Shown one piece after another: positions 34,634 through 45,069 of a stretch of 64,000 nucleotides of DNA; position 1 is the first letter of the stretch, and each line of letters opens with the position of its first letter. The translations under genes and the position numbers were made by a program. The notes under the pieces are model-generated. The model had not been told where the DNA came from, did no database searches, and worked only from the letters and a program-made list of their open reading frames with translations. This stretch comes from Diadophis punctatus similis (taxonomy: Eukaryota > Chordata > Lepidosauria > Squamata > Dipsadidae): assembly GCA_023053685.1 (NCBI GenBank), contig JALIGW010000014.1:18013308-18077307 (forward strand), in the 5' to 3' direction.

Positions 34634-34679
34634 TCCTAGACCCTTCTTAGGCCAGTTGAAGTTCTATAAAATCACTATA

Positions 34680-35036
34680 CAGGTAGTCCTCAACTTATGA
34701 CCACAATTCAGTGAGACATTTGTTAAGTGGGTTTTGACGCATTTTACATCCTTTCTTGTCACAGTTGTTAAGTGAATCCCTGCAGTTGTTAAGTTAGTAA
34801 GATGATTGTTAAGTGAATCTGGCTTCCCCATTGACTTTGCTTGTCAGAAGGTCACAAAAGGGGATTACATGACCCTGGGACATTGCAACCGTCATAAATA
34901 TGAGTCAGTTGCCATGCGTCTGGATTTTGATCATGTGACCATATGACATGCTGTAATGGTGACAAGTCACTTTTTTCAATGCCGTTTTAACTTCAAACAG
35001 TCACTAAATGAACTGTTGTAAGTTGAGGACTACCTG
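34680..35036 (+). mobile_element. TA-flanked MITE (nearly full copy)
   Basis: Ends caggtagtcctcaacttatg and gttgaggactacctg are intact with TA flanks. About 40 bp is missing internally near 34940. Confidence 0.85.
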
Positions 35037-35635
35037 TAAAACTTTTGAATTTCAAGAACTTTTCTTGAGGCAAGGTGGGAAGCGAAGAATACAGGGAGGA
35101 AGAAGAATTTAGAGTTGATCTTGAAAGCACCTCTTTTCTAACCTGTTGGATTGGGGAGGGGGGAGGGGGGGAATGAGGAGAGACACCAGACTTGCAGATT
35201 AGACCTAATTAGCTACAGAATTAAGTTGCAATGATTGCTGAGAAGAACAGGTAGATATTGGTCAGTTCTCTGCCTCTGAAAATAGACATTCCAGCTGTTA
35301 AAATCAAAGTTGTTTCCATTCTGTAGAGGTCCACAGACAGCAGAAGACAAAAATGAAATCAATTGCAGTCTTAATGCCAGTGAAGCTGCAGGCAATTTGA
35401 GCTGTTATTCTCGATTTTTAAAGAATCTGTCAAATCCAAATTTGGAAGGTTTATTTAGTGGTGAGAGCCTCCCTGCCCATCAAGTTAATGCAGAAAAGGA
35501 AAGTGTTTTTGTAAGGGGCAGCACCAGAATCCATTAGTTGGCTTGTGTCAGTATATAAATAGATGTGTTCTGTCTTTTTTCTCAACACACTACTAGATTT
35601 ACAAGCCAGGTTAATATGTAAGTACCTATAGCAAT
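35037..35635. other. Unassigned DNA
   Basis: No repeat recognised. A single-copy candidate, not strong enough to call a conserved element from one sequence. Confidence 0.4.
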
Positions 35636-35869
35636 TTCATAGAATGCTAGAGTTGGAAGCCTCTGAGGCTATGGAGCCCAACCCTGCGTTCAGGGCCCGA
35701 ATCCAAATTAAACTATCCCAGACAGAGAGCTGCCTAGCTTGAGTTGAGCTCATCCATCAAGAGCACCTGCCACCTCTTTCTTCATTGGTTCCTCTGTGGA
35801 GTTGCTCTTTCTGCTAGGAGTCTATAGAGATTCTCAATCATCCAGGTCATGGTTGTCCCAAAAAGTGCT

Positions 35870-36479
35870 ATAGGAGATGATCAGGCTGAGCCCAAGGGAG
35901 GGGTCAAACACGTCATCCATCATGAGTCCCTTCCTGCCCACAAGAGATCTAAGTCCAGCCCACCTTGAATGCAGGTCTCATCTGCCACTCATTTTCCTTG
36001 AGGCTGTTAGTAGTTCAGATTCTTGTAGAGAGCTTAAGCTTGCAATAAATCTTTATACCCATTTGAACTGTCTGGATCTCCTGATTTTCCTGCTGCTTCA
36101 CATTAATCTGAACTAGTGAAGAAATTGAAGGTGGGCTGGACTTGGATCTCTTGTGGGAGCAAAGGGACTCATGATTGATGATATGTTTGACCCAGGGGTG
36201 GGTTCCGGTTTTCTTCACTGCCGGTTTGCTCAGGGACGCAACGTGCGCATGTGCAGTGCTAAAACAAAGCTTCTGCGCATGCACAGAAGCAAAAAACAAG
36301 ATGGTGCCTATGGCACTGCCGAGAGAACCAGCTCGGGGGTGTGGCAGGCCTGGGTCACTGCCAGTTCCAGCAACCCAAGCCGCCAAGTTACTACCGGTTC
36401 TATAGAACCAGTCCGAACCGGGAGGAACTCACCTCTGGTTTGACCCCTCCCTCGGGCTCAGCCTGGTCATCTCCTACAG
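35870..36479 (+). mobile_element. LTR-B family insertion with an inverted copy of its first ~100 bp
   Basis: The left part reads taggagatgatcaggctgag, agggaggggtcaaac, acaagagatctaagtccagc and continues to an aataaatctttataccc polyadenylation region. After cacattaatctgaactag the first ~100 bp returns in reverse complement (aggtgggctggacttggatc ... tcagcctggtcatctcctac). A hAT MITE (36193-36437) later inserted in the inverted part. Confidence 0.7.
36193..36437. mobile_element. hAT-type MITE, CAG-GGTGGGTT family, with NRF-1- and YY1-like motifs
   Basis: From caggggtgggttccgg to gaggaactcacctctg with a perfect TSD gtttgacc (36185-36192, 36438-36445). The core has ttctgcgcatgcacagaa (36271-36288) and then caagatggtgcc (36297-36308). 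Subterminal ctaccggttctatagaacc. Confidence 0.88.
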
Positions 36480-36897
36480 GTGCTTTTCCAAAAGGCAACT
36501 GGACTTTCTTGGTTTTTTTCCCTTTCACTTCTCAACCAAGAAGCTTCTTCAGTTCTAACTCTTTCTACTAGGAGGTTTTCCCGCACTGTGGAAACAGGAG
36601 CCAATCAGTCTGGCCTCCCATGTGAGATTCTTATTTCAGGAAAGTTGAGGATGGTTATCATATCCACCACTGAAGATCTCCAGCTTGTTCATTCTCTCTT
36701 CCTAGCACTGTTCCATCTGTTCCAGGATGATCCGGATTGCCCTTCTCTGAACTTGTCTGAATGACAACAGATGGTGGGAAATTCAGAGTAGAAAAAAATA
36801 CAAATGTCCCCTCCACATCCCCTGTGCAGAAGCAGATCTTTTGGAATAGAGAAGACATTGGAGATGGGGGTTACCAATAAAGATGCTATTGCATATA

Positions 36898-37015
36898 GGG
36901 AGTCCTTCAGTTACAACCATTCATTTAATGACCATTCGAAGATACAACGGAACTGAAAAAGTGACTTATGAGCAGTGTTCACAGTTACGATCATTGCAGC
37001 ATCCCTATGGTCAAT
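36898..37015 (-). mobile_element. TA-flanked MITE fragment, reverse
   Basis: Has gggagtccttcagttac, accattcatttaatgacc and agtgacttatgagcag, the reverse of the family's right end, and stops abruptly before the palindromic MITE. Confidence 0.65.
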
Positions 37016-37023
37016 GTCTAGTG

Positions 37024-37135
37024 CATGGGTCCCCAAACTTGGCAACTTGAAGACTTGTGGACTTCAACTCCTGGCTGGAGAATTCTGGGAGTTGAAGTCC
37101 ACAAGTCTTCAAGTTGCCAAGTTTGAAGACCTCTG
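37024..37135. mobile_element. Palindromic MITE
   Basis: From catgggtccccaaacttgg to gtttgaagacctctg, TSD gtctagtg / gtctaggg (7 of 8). Both arms share the variant aacttgaagacttg, again suggesting arm homogenisation. Confidence 0.8.
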
Positions 37136-37138
37136 GTC

Positions 37139-37263
37139 TAGGGAAATTCTCGGTCATCCAGGTCATGGATGTCCCAAAGGTGCTTTTTCAAAAGGCAACT
37201 GGGCTTTCTTGGTTTTTCCTTGAAGATGTTTCGCTTCTCATCCAAGAAGCTTCTTCAGTTCAT
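37139..37263. mobile_element. Family F left arm
   Basis: ggtcatccaggtcatggatg, tcaaaaggcaactggg, gaagatgtttcgcttctc and ccaagaagcttcttcag in order. Confidence 0.65.
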
Positions 37264-37282
37264 TTGAGTTCAGTTCTGTTAT

Positions 37283-37352
37283 GCTGGCTGAGGAATTCTG
37301 GGAGTTGAAGTCCCCAAGTCTTAAAGTTGCCAAGTTTGGTGACCTCTGCTCT
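37283..37352. mobile_element. Palindromic MITE, right arm only
   Basis: gctggctgaggaattctggg through cttaaagttgccaagtttgg, ending gacctctg. Confidence 0.7.
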
Positions 37353-37979
37353 AAAATCAGTACAACCTGATCAAGTTGGAGACAGAGATACCCCAAACGA
37401 AGGCATGAACTTGGAAGCTGATGGTTAATCCAGTTTTTCCTGACAGGTTTATTACCTCTAGTATTTGCTGACAATTCTTCTTCCAAGTAGAAAGTTGCAG
37501 TGGGAGAAAGGCCAATATCAAATGGGCTCGCAGCAGCATTTTTAATGACGCTGTGATACTAACAGGTCAGGGGAACATTCATTTGAAGATTAAATGATAA
37601 TGAGGCACCAGGTTGATCTCAACAGAGCAACAGAGCCGGAATTGCAAAGTGTACTTGGGAATCTGCAAAATATTCAAACGCTATTTAACTTCCCCAAGAT
37701 TAAAAACAAAAACAAAACATTTTTTATAAAGTCAGTTACAACATCCTTTCCTCTACAGTTCTGCAGGTTAGATACTCTAAAATCCTTCGAGCTGAGTACG
37801 CTTGCCCGCACAGATCCAGGGAGACCATTTTTTTAAGCTTTTAAAATTATTAACTGTTCGTATTCCAGCCTTTCTATGGTGGTCTATGACCGTAATAAAG
37901 ATTTGATTTGAACCCAGAGATTCGTCTGCCAGCCATCATGAGAGGCTGTTGCTGCAAAGAGATGAATGAGGAAGGGGAT

Positions 37980-38215
37980 GTAGGAGATGACCAGGCTGAG
38001 CCTGAGGGAGAGGTCAAGTGCATTATCAGTTTGGAGTCCTTTCACTCCCAGAAGAGACTTAAGTCCAGCCTCCCCCCCGAATTCTGTTGACTCTTTATCT
38101 CCTGCCAATTTGCCTTGACCATTAGTAGCTCAGATTCTTGTTTAGAAATGGCATGAAATAAACTTGTACTCATTTGATCAACTCTGGTTCCTGAGTTCTA
38201 ACGCCTGTGCTATAT
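37980..38215 (+). mobile_element. LTR-B copy
   Basis: Begins tgtaggagatgaccaggctg and continues gtagctcagattcttg and atgaaataaacttgtactc. It lacks the inverted extension seen at 35870. Its TSD was not resolved. Confidence 0.6.
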
Positions 38216-38299
38216 TGAATCCGTATGATTTGGGGACTACAAAATGTGGTACGTAGCAAACTTCTGGTTTTACTCTTCTCCCTTACTTTTCTTTCAGAA

Positions 38300-38935
38300 T
38301 AACAGAATAACAGAGTTGGAAGTGACCTTGGAGGTCTTCTAGTCCAATGTTGTACGCCGCCCTGAGTCCCTAGGGAGTAGGGCGGCATAGAAGAACCAAA
38401 TAATAATAAATAAATAAATAAAAAAACCCCCTGCTCAAGCGGCTATACCATTTCAGATTGGCTGTCCAATCTCTTCTTAAAAACCTCTAGTGGTGGAGTA
38501 CCCACGACTTCTGGAGGCAAGTCATTCCACTGATTAATCGTTCTCACTGTCAGGAAATTTCTCCTTAGTTCTAGGTTGCTAGTGGCCTTGATTAGCTTCC
38601 ATCCATTGTTTCTTGTCCTGCCTTCAGGTGCTTTGGAGAATAGGTAGAGCTCTCTCTTCTTTGTGGCAACCCCTGAGATATTGGAACACGGCTATCATGT
38701 CTCCCCTAGCCCTTCTTTTCATTAAACTAGACATCCCCAGTTCCTGCAACTGTTCTTTGTATGTTTTAATCTCCAGTCCCCTAATCATCTTTGTTGCTCT
38801 TCTCTGCACTCTTTCTAGAGTCTCAACATCCTTTTTATATCATGGCAACCAAACCTGGATGCAGTATTCCAAGTGTGGCCTTATAAAGTGGTATTAATAC
38901 TTCACATGATCTTGATTCTAATTGAGGGTTTCCTT
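38300..38935 (-). mobile_element. CR1 3' part, reverse, split by an L2 tail
   Basis: In reverse it reads from the 3' UTR (gaccttggaggtcttctagt) into ORF2; the minus frame at 38809-38624 is ATKMIRGLEIKTYKEQLQEL GMSSL in one run with small lesions. The UTR is interrupted at 38351-38423 by an L2 tail (tacgccgccctgagtcccta, then (AAAT)n). Confidence 0.85.
38351..38423 (+). mobile_element. L2 tail-only insertion
   Basis: Just the terminal hairpin and A-rich tail, in the opposite orientation to the CR1 host. It is about 70 bp, so reverse transcription stopped almost at once. Confidence 0.85.
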
Positions 38936-39125
38936 TCTTTTATAGTCAGTCATGTGTTAATCACTATTTTTACATCAAGGGGCATCCACAGAATTGGGAT
39001 AAATTGCATTGCAATTTCTCATCTCTGCCCCCTGTTGTCTTCTCCCCCTCTGTCCCTGGTAAGCTTTTAGGGAGTTTGTGCCACTTGGTCCTTGCAAATG
39101 CCATCCCAGATTCATAGAGTTAGGG

Positions 39126-39614
39126 CAGCGGTTCTCAACCTGTGGGTCGCGACCCCTTTGGGGGTCGAATGACCCTTTCACAGGGGTCGCCTAAGATCAT
39201 CGGAAAAGACATATTTCTGATGGTCTTAGGAACCGAGACACTTCTCTATCCGTCTCCAGGCGGGTCCACCCACATGCAAATAGACTGCTGCAAAAAAAAA
39301 AATATGTACCAAGGGAACTTCTGAGCATGCGCAGAAGCCAAATTTCCAGCACTGCGCATGCATCGCCATCTTGTTTTTGGCTTTTTTTTTGCATTTTTTA
39401 AAAAAAATTGGCACTGCGCGTGCATGCACGCGCAAAGCGCACATGCGCCCACGAGGTGCACCCACGCAGCACAGGAGGAAGCGAACCAGCAGCAAGGTAA
39501 GTTAGAACCCACCCCTGAGTTTCCTAATAATTTTATTATTTTATGGTTGGGGGTCACCCCAACATGAGGAACTGTATTAAAGGGTCGCGGCATTAGGAAG
39601 GTTGAGAACCACTG
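39126..39614 (+). mobile_element. SPIN-like hAT element with foreign interior
   Basis: Ends are cagcggttctcaacctgtgg and gaaggttgagaaccactg, and the 8-bp TSD agttaggg is perfect (39118-39125, 39615-39622). The terminal blocks (ggtcgcgacccctttggggg, aggggtcgcctaagatcatc, catgaggaactgtattaaag) match my memory of SPIN (Space Invaders), a horizontally transferred hAT family reported in squamates. There is no transposase. The interior from about 39257 to 39517 does not look like SPIN and is described separately. Confidence 0.85.
39257..39517. mobile_element. CAG-GGTGGGTT-type segment inside the SPIN-like element
   Basis: It ends ttagaacccacccctg, the terminus of the MITE family at 17915 and 36193. 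It includes cttctgagcatgcgcagaag (39319-39338), actgcgcatgcatc and gccatcttg (39365-39373). The left limit, perhaps caggcgggtccaccc, is uncertain and no 8-bp TSD is visible. Confidence 0.5.
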
Positions 39615-39622
39615 AGTTAGGG

Positions 39623-40767
39623 TGATGGCCAGTGCTAAGCCACATCCTCAATGTTGTTTGTTATTTATTAGTAAACTAAATGAAATCAGTAACCTTCTCT
39701 CCCCAAATAAGCTCTGATCTGTTTGTGTGTGTGGTTGTTTTGCTGTATTGTATTGTTTGCGTAGCATTTGGGTATGAAAACCTGGGATACGTGGCGTTCA
39801 GCAACAATACCTGTTGGGTTTCAGGGTTGTTCTTTCTAAATACCTGTATGTGGCAAAAGCTTTGATTCGCCTCACAATGGGCCAGAAGCAACCTCCTTTC
39901 CTTCAGTAAAATCAGCTCTGAACATGTGTCAGATAACAAAGGGCAACAGTTGCACAAATTAGTCCATTGTAATGCTGTGATTGTGGGTTTTTGCATTCCA
40001 GAGAGTTGGAATGAATTAAGCGTTTTGCTGTCATTATTAATTAACACACTCCATAAAGAGAAACAGTGTTAGCAAAGTGACATTTGCTGAGTTGACTCTG
40101 AGATGCAATGGAAATTACAGATGCTTTTTTGTAGCGTTCTCATTAAGCTATCAGGAGGAAGGAATTCCTTGAGCATGTGAGCACCAAAGCCAGTTTATCT
40201 TGCTCAATTAACTATATTGAGCCATCGTGTGTGTTCATAATGCTCTTGTTGCTGAATCTCACAGATTAATGCATACCCATTATGCAGCTCTTCAACTATT
40301 CAGGCAGTTTTAACACTTGCTCTCCAGCGTAGAAGTGAATCTACGGCTCCATTGGAGCTTACGTCTAAGAAGGGTAGGTGGGTTCAAAACACCACTTTTG
40401 TATTAATTAATCCATTAATCAAGTAAATATTTTAAGTGTTTCTGAACCCTGCTATGAGCTCCTCCAAATATAAATTGTTATTTTAAGCAACGCAAATAAT
40501 CTAGTCAACTAAAGTTCAGTAGTAAATTGATGGCAGATAAGGATCAACAGAATTCAAGAGGGGTTGGACTTGGATCATTTGTGGCAATGTAAGGACTCTA
40601 AGCTGATAACACATTTAATTCCACCCTGCAGCACTGCCTGCTGTTTTCCTGCAATTCTTGTTATAGGCTTCAATTCATCTTTTGTGCTACAGCTGAATGA
40701 ATGATCCTGATCATTCGCCTGATCTTAATCTCCTGCTCTTCTCCTATAAATACTGCTTAAGAGATCT
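39623..40767. other. Unassigned single-copy-like DNA
   Basis: More than 1.1 kb free of recognisable repeats. The section at 40060-40330 has the balanced, low-CpG, repeat-free look of a possible conserved non-coding element, but this cannot be shown from one sequence. Confidence 0.4.
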
Positions 40768-41000
40768 ATTAAGAGCCGAGGTGGCGCAGTGGTTAAAGTG
40801 CAGCACTGCAGTTCAGCAGTTCAGCTGTTCAAATCTCACCGGCTCCAGGTTGACTCAGCCTTCCATCCTTCTGAGGTGGGTAAAATGAGGACCCAGATTG
40901 TTGGGGGCAATATGCTGAACTCTGTAAACCGCTTAGAGAGGGCTGTAAAGCACTATGAAGTGGTATATAAGTCTAAGTGCTATTGCTATTGCTATTTTGA
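40768..41000 (+). mobile_element. tRNA-derived SINE (well preserved)
   Basis: Head agccgaggtggcgcagtggt (A box), ctgttcaaatctcaccgg (B box), body and tail through gtctaagtgctattgctatt. This is the best copy for defining the family. Confidence 0.9.
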
Positions 41001-42155
41001 TTTCTTGAAGTTTTTAGGATAGCTCCTTGCATGCACATTATGGCAGTCCATTTGGGTCTACTAAAACCAATTATTCCTTCAATGCGTGTGTGAATCTGGT
41101 TAAGGGATCTTCTTGGGTTGAGGCCAGTTTGAAAATAATTTCACATGGGAGAAAGTAATTCTGACCACTGTCACCATCTCAGATTCTCCAAAAACACTAA
41201 ATCCAGATACTCTCCAGTCAGAAAGCAAACCAGGATGGGCTGAGATAATTAACAGGTGGCTTATCTCAATCCTCCACACACTATTCCTTTGGTCTGCACC
41301 AACCCAGAATGTGATTAATGACCCAAGCAGACTCTGCACCAGCCTCATCTCTTCTCTCTCAGACTCCATAATTGTAAAGATAAAGATCCCAGCAATTATT
41401 GCAAAATTCCTTCCTGACATTTCACAGCCCAGAAGAGATCTTCTGGATGGTCTCAAGTACAGGCTGGAGTGGAGGAGCAGTAAGATTAGCTTCACCCTCA
41501 AATCAGACAAAAAGAGAATTCTTGACAATCTTTATTCTTATGAGCCTTCTGCTGTTTACATTTCTGTTTGTTTATCCACCCCCACTCCCCCATCCTTCTT
41601 CAAATATTAAAGAATTGACAATGACATGGTGCTACATATGACTTGAGGACGTTTGAGAAGAATTTTATTGCAGTTTGTCACAGAAACAGATGAAGTATTG
41701 AAAGGCAAATTTATTGCCTGCAAGAATCTGACTTTGACAGCAATGCAGAAGAGGGCATGCAGCCTTCATTGGCAAACATTTCCCCCCCCCCATCCCTCCA
41801 TCCCATTTAGTCTAACGAGCTCGAGCTAATTAAACCAGCTCTGGTGCTAGGAAAGATCAGAATGTGAGTTCTTCATGACTCATTTTATTAAGAATTCACC
41901 ATGCGTTAATATAAGATTATGGAGGCTTCTTTGCATCCAGGGTTTTTTTTTAAACCTTGCAGAGAAAAACTCCTACTTTTCAATTGGTGGCTTTTAATTG
42001 TGTTTTGCTGTTTTCAGAGTTGTATACATCCCCACAAGAACAGGCTGTTACCATGCTGTTGTGTTGCTGCCCAGCCCTCTAGGTGTCATTAAAAAAATGA
42101 AACGGCCAGAAATGGCTCTGCAGTTGCGGGTTTTTTTTCCCTAGAAGAATTTAGT
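41001..42155. other. Unassigned DNA
   Basis: A region at 41160-41540 is open in frames on both strands (41100-41528 minus, 41311-41610 plus) but has no recognisable domain. I do not call it a gene. Confidence 0.4.
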
Positions 42156-42233
42156 GATTTATTTATTTATTTATTTATTAGACGCTCTTATATGCCGCCC
42201 AATCCCATGGGACTCAGGGCGGCGTACAGCAGT
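42156..42233 (-). mobile_element. L2 tail-only insertion, reverse
   Basis: TTTA tract, then tatgccgcccaatcccatgg and gactcagggcggcgtac, the reverse of the L2 tail hairpin. Confidence 0.8.
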
Positions 42234-42726
42234 GATGTGCAATGTGTTGAAAGAGAGGTGCTGATTTCTCTTCTGGAAATGCCGTACCAGATGTGATCGA
42301 TCCCACACAGACACACGTCTCTTCCTGTCATTCTTGGCTTGAATGTTTTTTAATTAAATAGGGTACATTTCAGAAAACTGCTTACTCTCTCCCCCCCCCT
42401 TCCCGGGCCAAACAACAACAACCTGATACAATTGAGAACTAGACAATGTACACCAATGGTGCCTGTTAACGTTGGTAATAACAATTACATTGGAGTACAC
42501 CGGGGTGTGTGTGGTTGTTAAGAAAGTTGCATCTTTAAAAAAAGGTGGATTTTCTATTCTTTTTGCATAAATTATAGAGAAGTTGATGGAATAATGCATG
42601 AAATATTATAAGACTGAGATGGATTGAATTAGAACACAGAATATAGAATAATAGAGTTGGTTGCAAAGGATCTTGGAGGTCTTCTACTCCATCCCCCTGC
42701 TCGATTAGGAGACCCGGCCTATTATA

Positions 42727-43433
42727 CAGTGGTGAGATTCCAAATCTTTTCCTACTGGTTCTATGAGAGTGTGCTTTGCACTCACTCACACAGCACTCAA
42801 AGACCGCCCTCGGTGTCAGCTCTAGTGAGCTGAGCTGTTGTTTAGCTCAGCTGAGGTGCAGCAATCCACTCTGCCGCGCGAATCAGCTGAGCTAAAAAAC
42901 AAGGGAATATAGGACAGGGAACGGCAGGGGCGGGTTAGTGTCAGGGTTCCAAATAGCATCCAAAACTAAATCAGAGTCCGAGGCAAAGTTCCAATTTATT
43001 AGCAGAGCCATGTTGGCACATCTGTGAGAAACCCGAATCTAAAGCTTCCGGGGTTTCTCCACCCAGTTTAAAGTTCATTCCCTTGTTCCCACTCCCACAA
43101 GTTCGTTACATTGACCAGTTGTCTTCTGCCAACAAGTCCGTTTACTCCCATCAGCTTCCTGCCAAGTGCCGGACAAAGGATGACCTTGAAAGCCTAAAAG
43201 GAATTTGTTATGGCTACACCTCTACATTGCTCATGCTACAACCCCTCCCGAATTTCCACAGCAAAGCTACATTCTGAAGCATCACGTGTGGCAGGCCAAA
43301 GTCTCCAACAGAACATGGCTTCGCCTGACAGGTGGGGCCAGCCAGAAGTGGTATTTACCGGTTCTCCAAACTACTCAAAATTTCTGTTACCGGTTCGCCC
43401 AAACCCGCCCGAACCGGCTAAATACCACCTCTG
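42727..43433. mobile_element. hAT-type MITE disrupted by an LTR
   Basis: From cagtggtgagattccaaatc to cggctaaataccacctctg. The inner part is replaced by the LTR-like block at 42939-43330. Flanks ctattata / ggcttata are a poor TSD match. The segment before the LTR has gagctgagctgttgtttag-like inverted sequence. Confidence 0.65.
42939..43330. mobile_element. Candidate solo LTR (TGTCAGG...CCTGACA)
   Basis: A 392-bp block with 7-bp inverted termini tgtcagg / cctgaca, as in LTRs. It interrupts a hAT MITE. The flanking 5-mers gttag / ggtgg match poorly. A reverse AATAAA (tttatt) occurs near 42996. Confidence 0.55.
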
Positions 43434-43676
43434 GGCTTATACCATTTCAGACAAATGGTTGTCCAGTCTGTTTTTGAAAATCTCCAGTGATGGAGCACCA
43501 ACAACTTCTTGAGGCAGGCCGTTCCACTGTTCTAACGGTTAGGAAATTTCTCCTTAGTTCTAGGTTGCGTCTCTCCTTGATTAATTTCCAGCCATTGCTT
43601 CTTGTCCTGCCTTCAGGTGCTTTGGAAAATAGGTTGAACCCCACTTCTTTGTGGCAGCCCCTCAAATATTGGAATA

Positions 43677-43822
43677 GCAAGGTTGACTCAGCCTTCCATC
43701 TTTCCGAGGTCGGTAAAATGAGCAGCCAGATTGTTGGGGGCAATGATTCTGTATACTGCTTAGAGAGGGCTGTAAAGCACTGTGAAGCGGTATATAAGTC
43801 TAAGTGCTATTGCTATTGCTTT
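43677..43822 (+). mobile_element. tRNA-derived SINE, 5'-truncated, inside CR1
   Basis: Starts at caaggttgactcagccttcc and runs to ctaagtgctattgctattgc. The head is missing. Confidence 0.8.
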
Positions 43823-44095
43823 ATGTCACCCCTAGTTCTTCTTTTGTCTAGTCTGGCCATACCCAATTCCAGCAACCGTTCTTCATATGTTTTTGTCTCC
43901 AGGCCTTTAATCATCTTGATTGCTCTTCTTTGCACGTTTTCCAAAGTCTCAACATATATTTTTGCAATGTGGTGACCAATACTGGATGCAGTAGTCCAGG
44001 TGTGCTCTTACTAAGGCTTTCTAAAGCAGTACTAATACTTCACGTGCTTTTGATTCTATGCCTCTGTTTGTACAACCCAGGATTGTATAAAGACA

Positions 44096-45069
44096 GCCTT
44101 GTTCTCTGACTGCTGGCATTAAAGCCCAATCCATTATCGGGGTCTCACATCTTGTTCCGTTGGCTTTATATGGATTGTGGGGAGGGAGAAATCAGATGAA
44201 GGAAATCAACGTCTCGAGGGATAAACCTGCAGCTCCAATGTGGGCGAAAGCTACAATTATACTTTTCAACACTGAAAAGTAAATCAGATGGTACTGCAAT
44301 CCCAACAGAAAACACAGATTAATTAAAGTCTGCATTTTCTAGATCTGTTATTCAACCCAACACAGCTGTTTGTTGGGTGCAAATATTCCTGCACTATGAT
44401 TTTCACCACACATTCACACAAGTGTATGCTGCGTACCAGAAATAAGTATTAATTGGTCACATTGGCTACTAAACATCTATGTGTAAATTAAGTTCACAAA
44501 CATAGACAATTAATCTACCATTTTTTTTGCATCTACTGAAGTGTAAAAGATGTAAGACCTCATAATATCTTACTTGTGTGATTCTCATCAATAAACCCAT
44601 AGAAGAAATAGACTTTCCCAAATTCTTTCTATGTCGAGTCATGCGGAAAATGGCTTTTATGAATTTTTATGGAAATTAAAACTCCTCTATGGAACTTTTT
44701 ATCATAGATATGCAAACTGCAGACAGGTTGAATAGCCAAGAGAGGTTTTTTAACCGATTTGTATGGATTTCACAAAAGGCCCCTGTGAACACGCTAAGCA
44801 CTGTTGACTTCCACTGGGTGCAGGTAGGGTGTTCTGTCTCTGCTCTCCAAAAACTAGAGGAGAAATGCTCATAAGAGAACAAAGGCCTAATTTTTCCTCT
44901 TTCTTAGAAATTAGATATTGCCTTGGCTTCTTTTGCAACCCCAGCATACATAGACTATCAGAGTTTGTTGCAGAAAAATCCATTTCGAGAAGCACACACA
45001 GAGGACTGATTCAGCTGGATTCAATAACTTCTTTATAAACATAGTAACATATATATACAATACCACAAG
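44096..45069. other. Unassigned DNA
   Basis: No gene recognised. Its right part probably already belongs to the LTR-like repeat containing the tandem duplication. Confidence 0.4.

Larger units (their letters stand above)
35826..36565. mobile_element. Family F element split by a fold-back LTR-B insertion
   Basis: The left part ends ggttgtcccaaaaagtgct at 35869. The right part restarts gtgcttttccaaaagg at 36480, so gtgct is the target duplication. The right part continues to caagaagcttcttcag. Confidence 0.7.
42640..44095 (-). mobile_element. CR1 3' part, reverse, in three pieces
   Basis: Pieces at 42640-42726, 43434-43676 and 43823-44095 are collinear with reverse CR1 (gatcttggaggtcttctact, caccaacaacttcttgagg, cctttaatcatcttgattgc). 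The first gap holds a MITE that itself holds an LTR, and the second holds a SINE. Confidence 0.85.

Noticed and set aside
41100..41610. Possible exon open on both strands
   Set aside because: No recognisable domain or homologous motif and no splice-site context.
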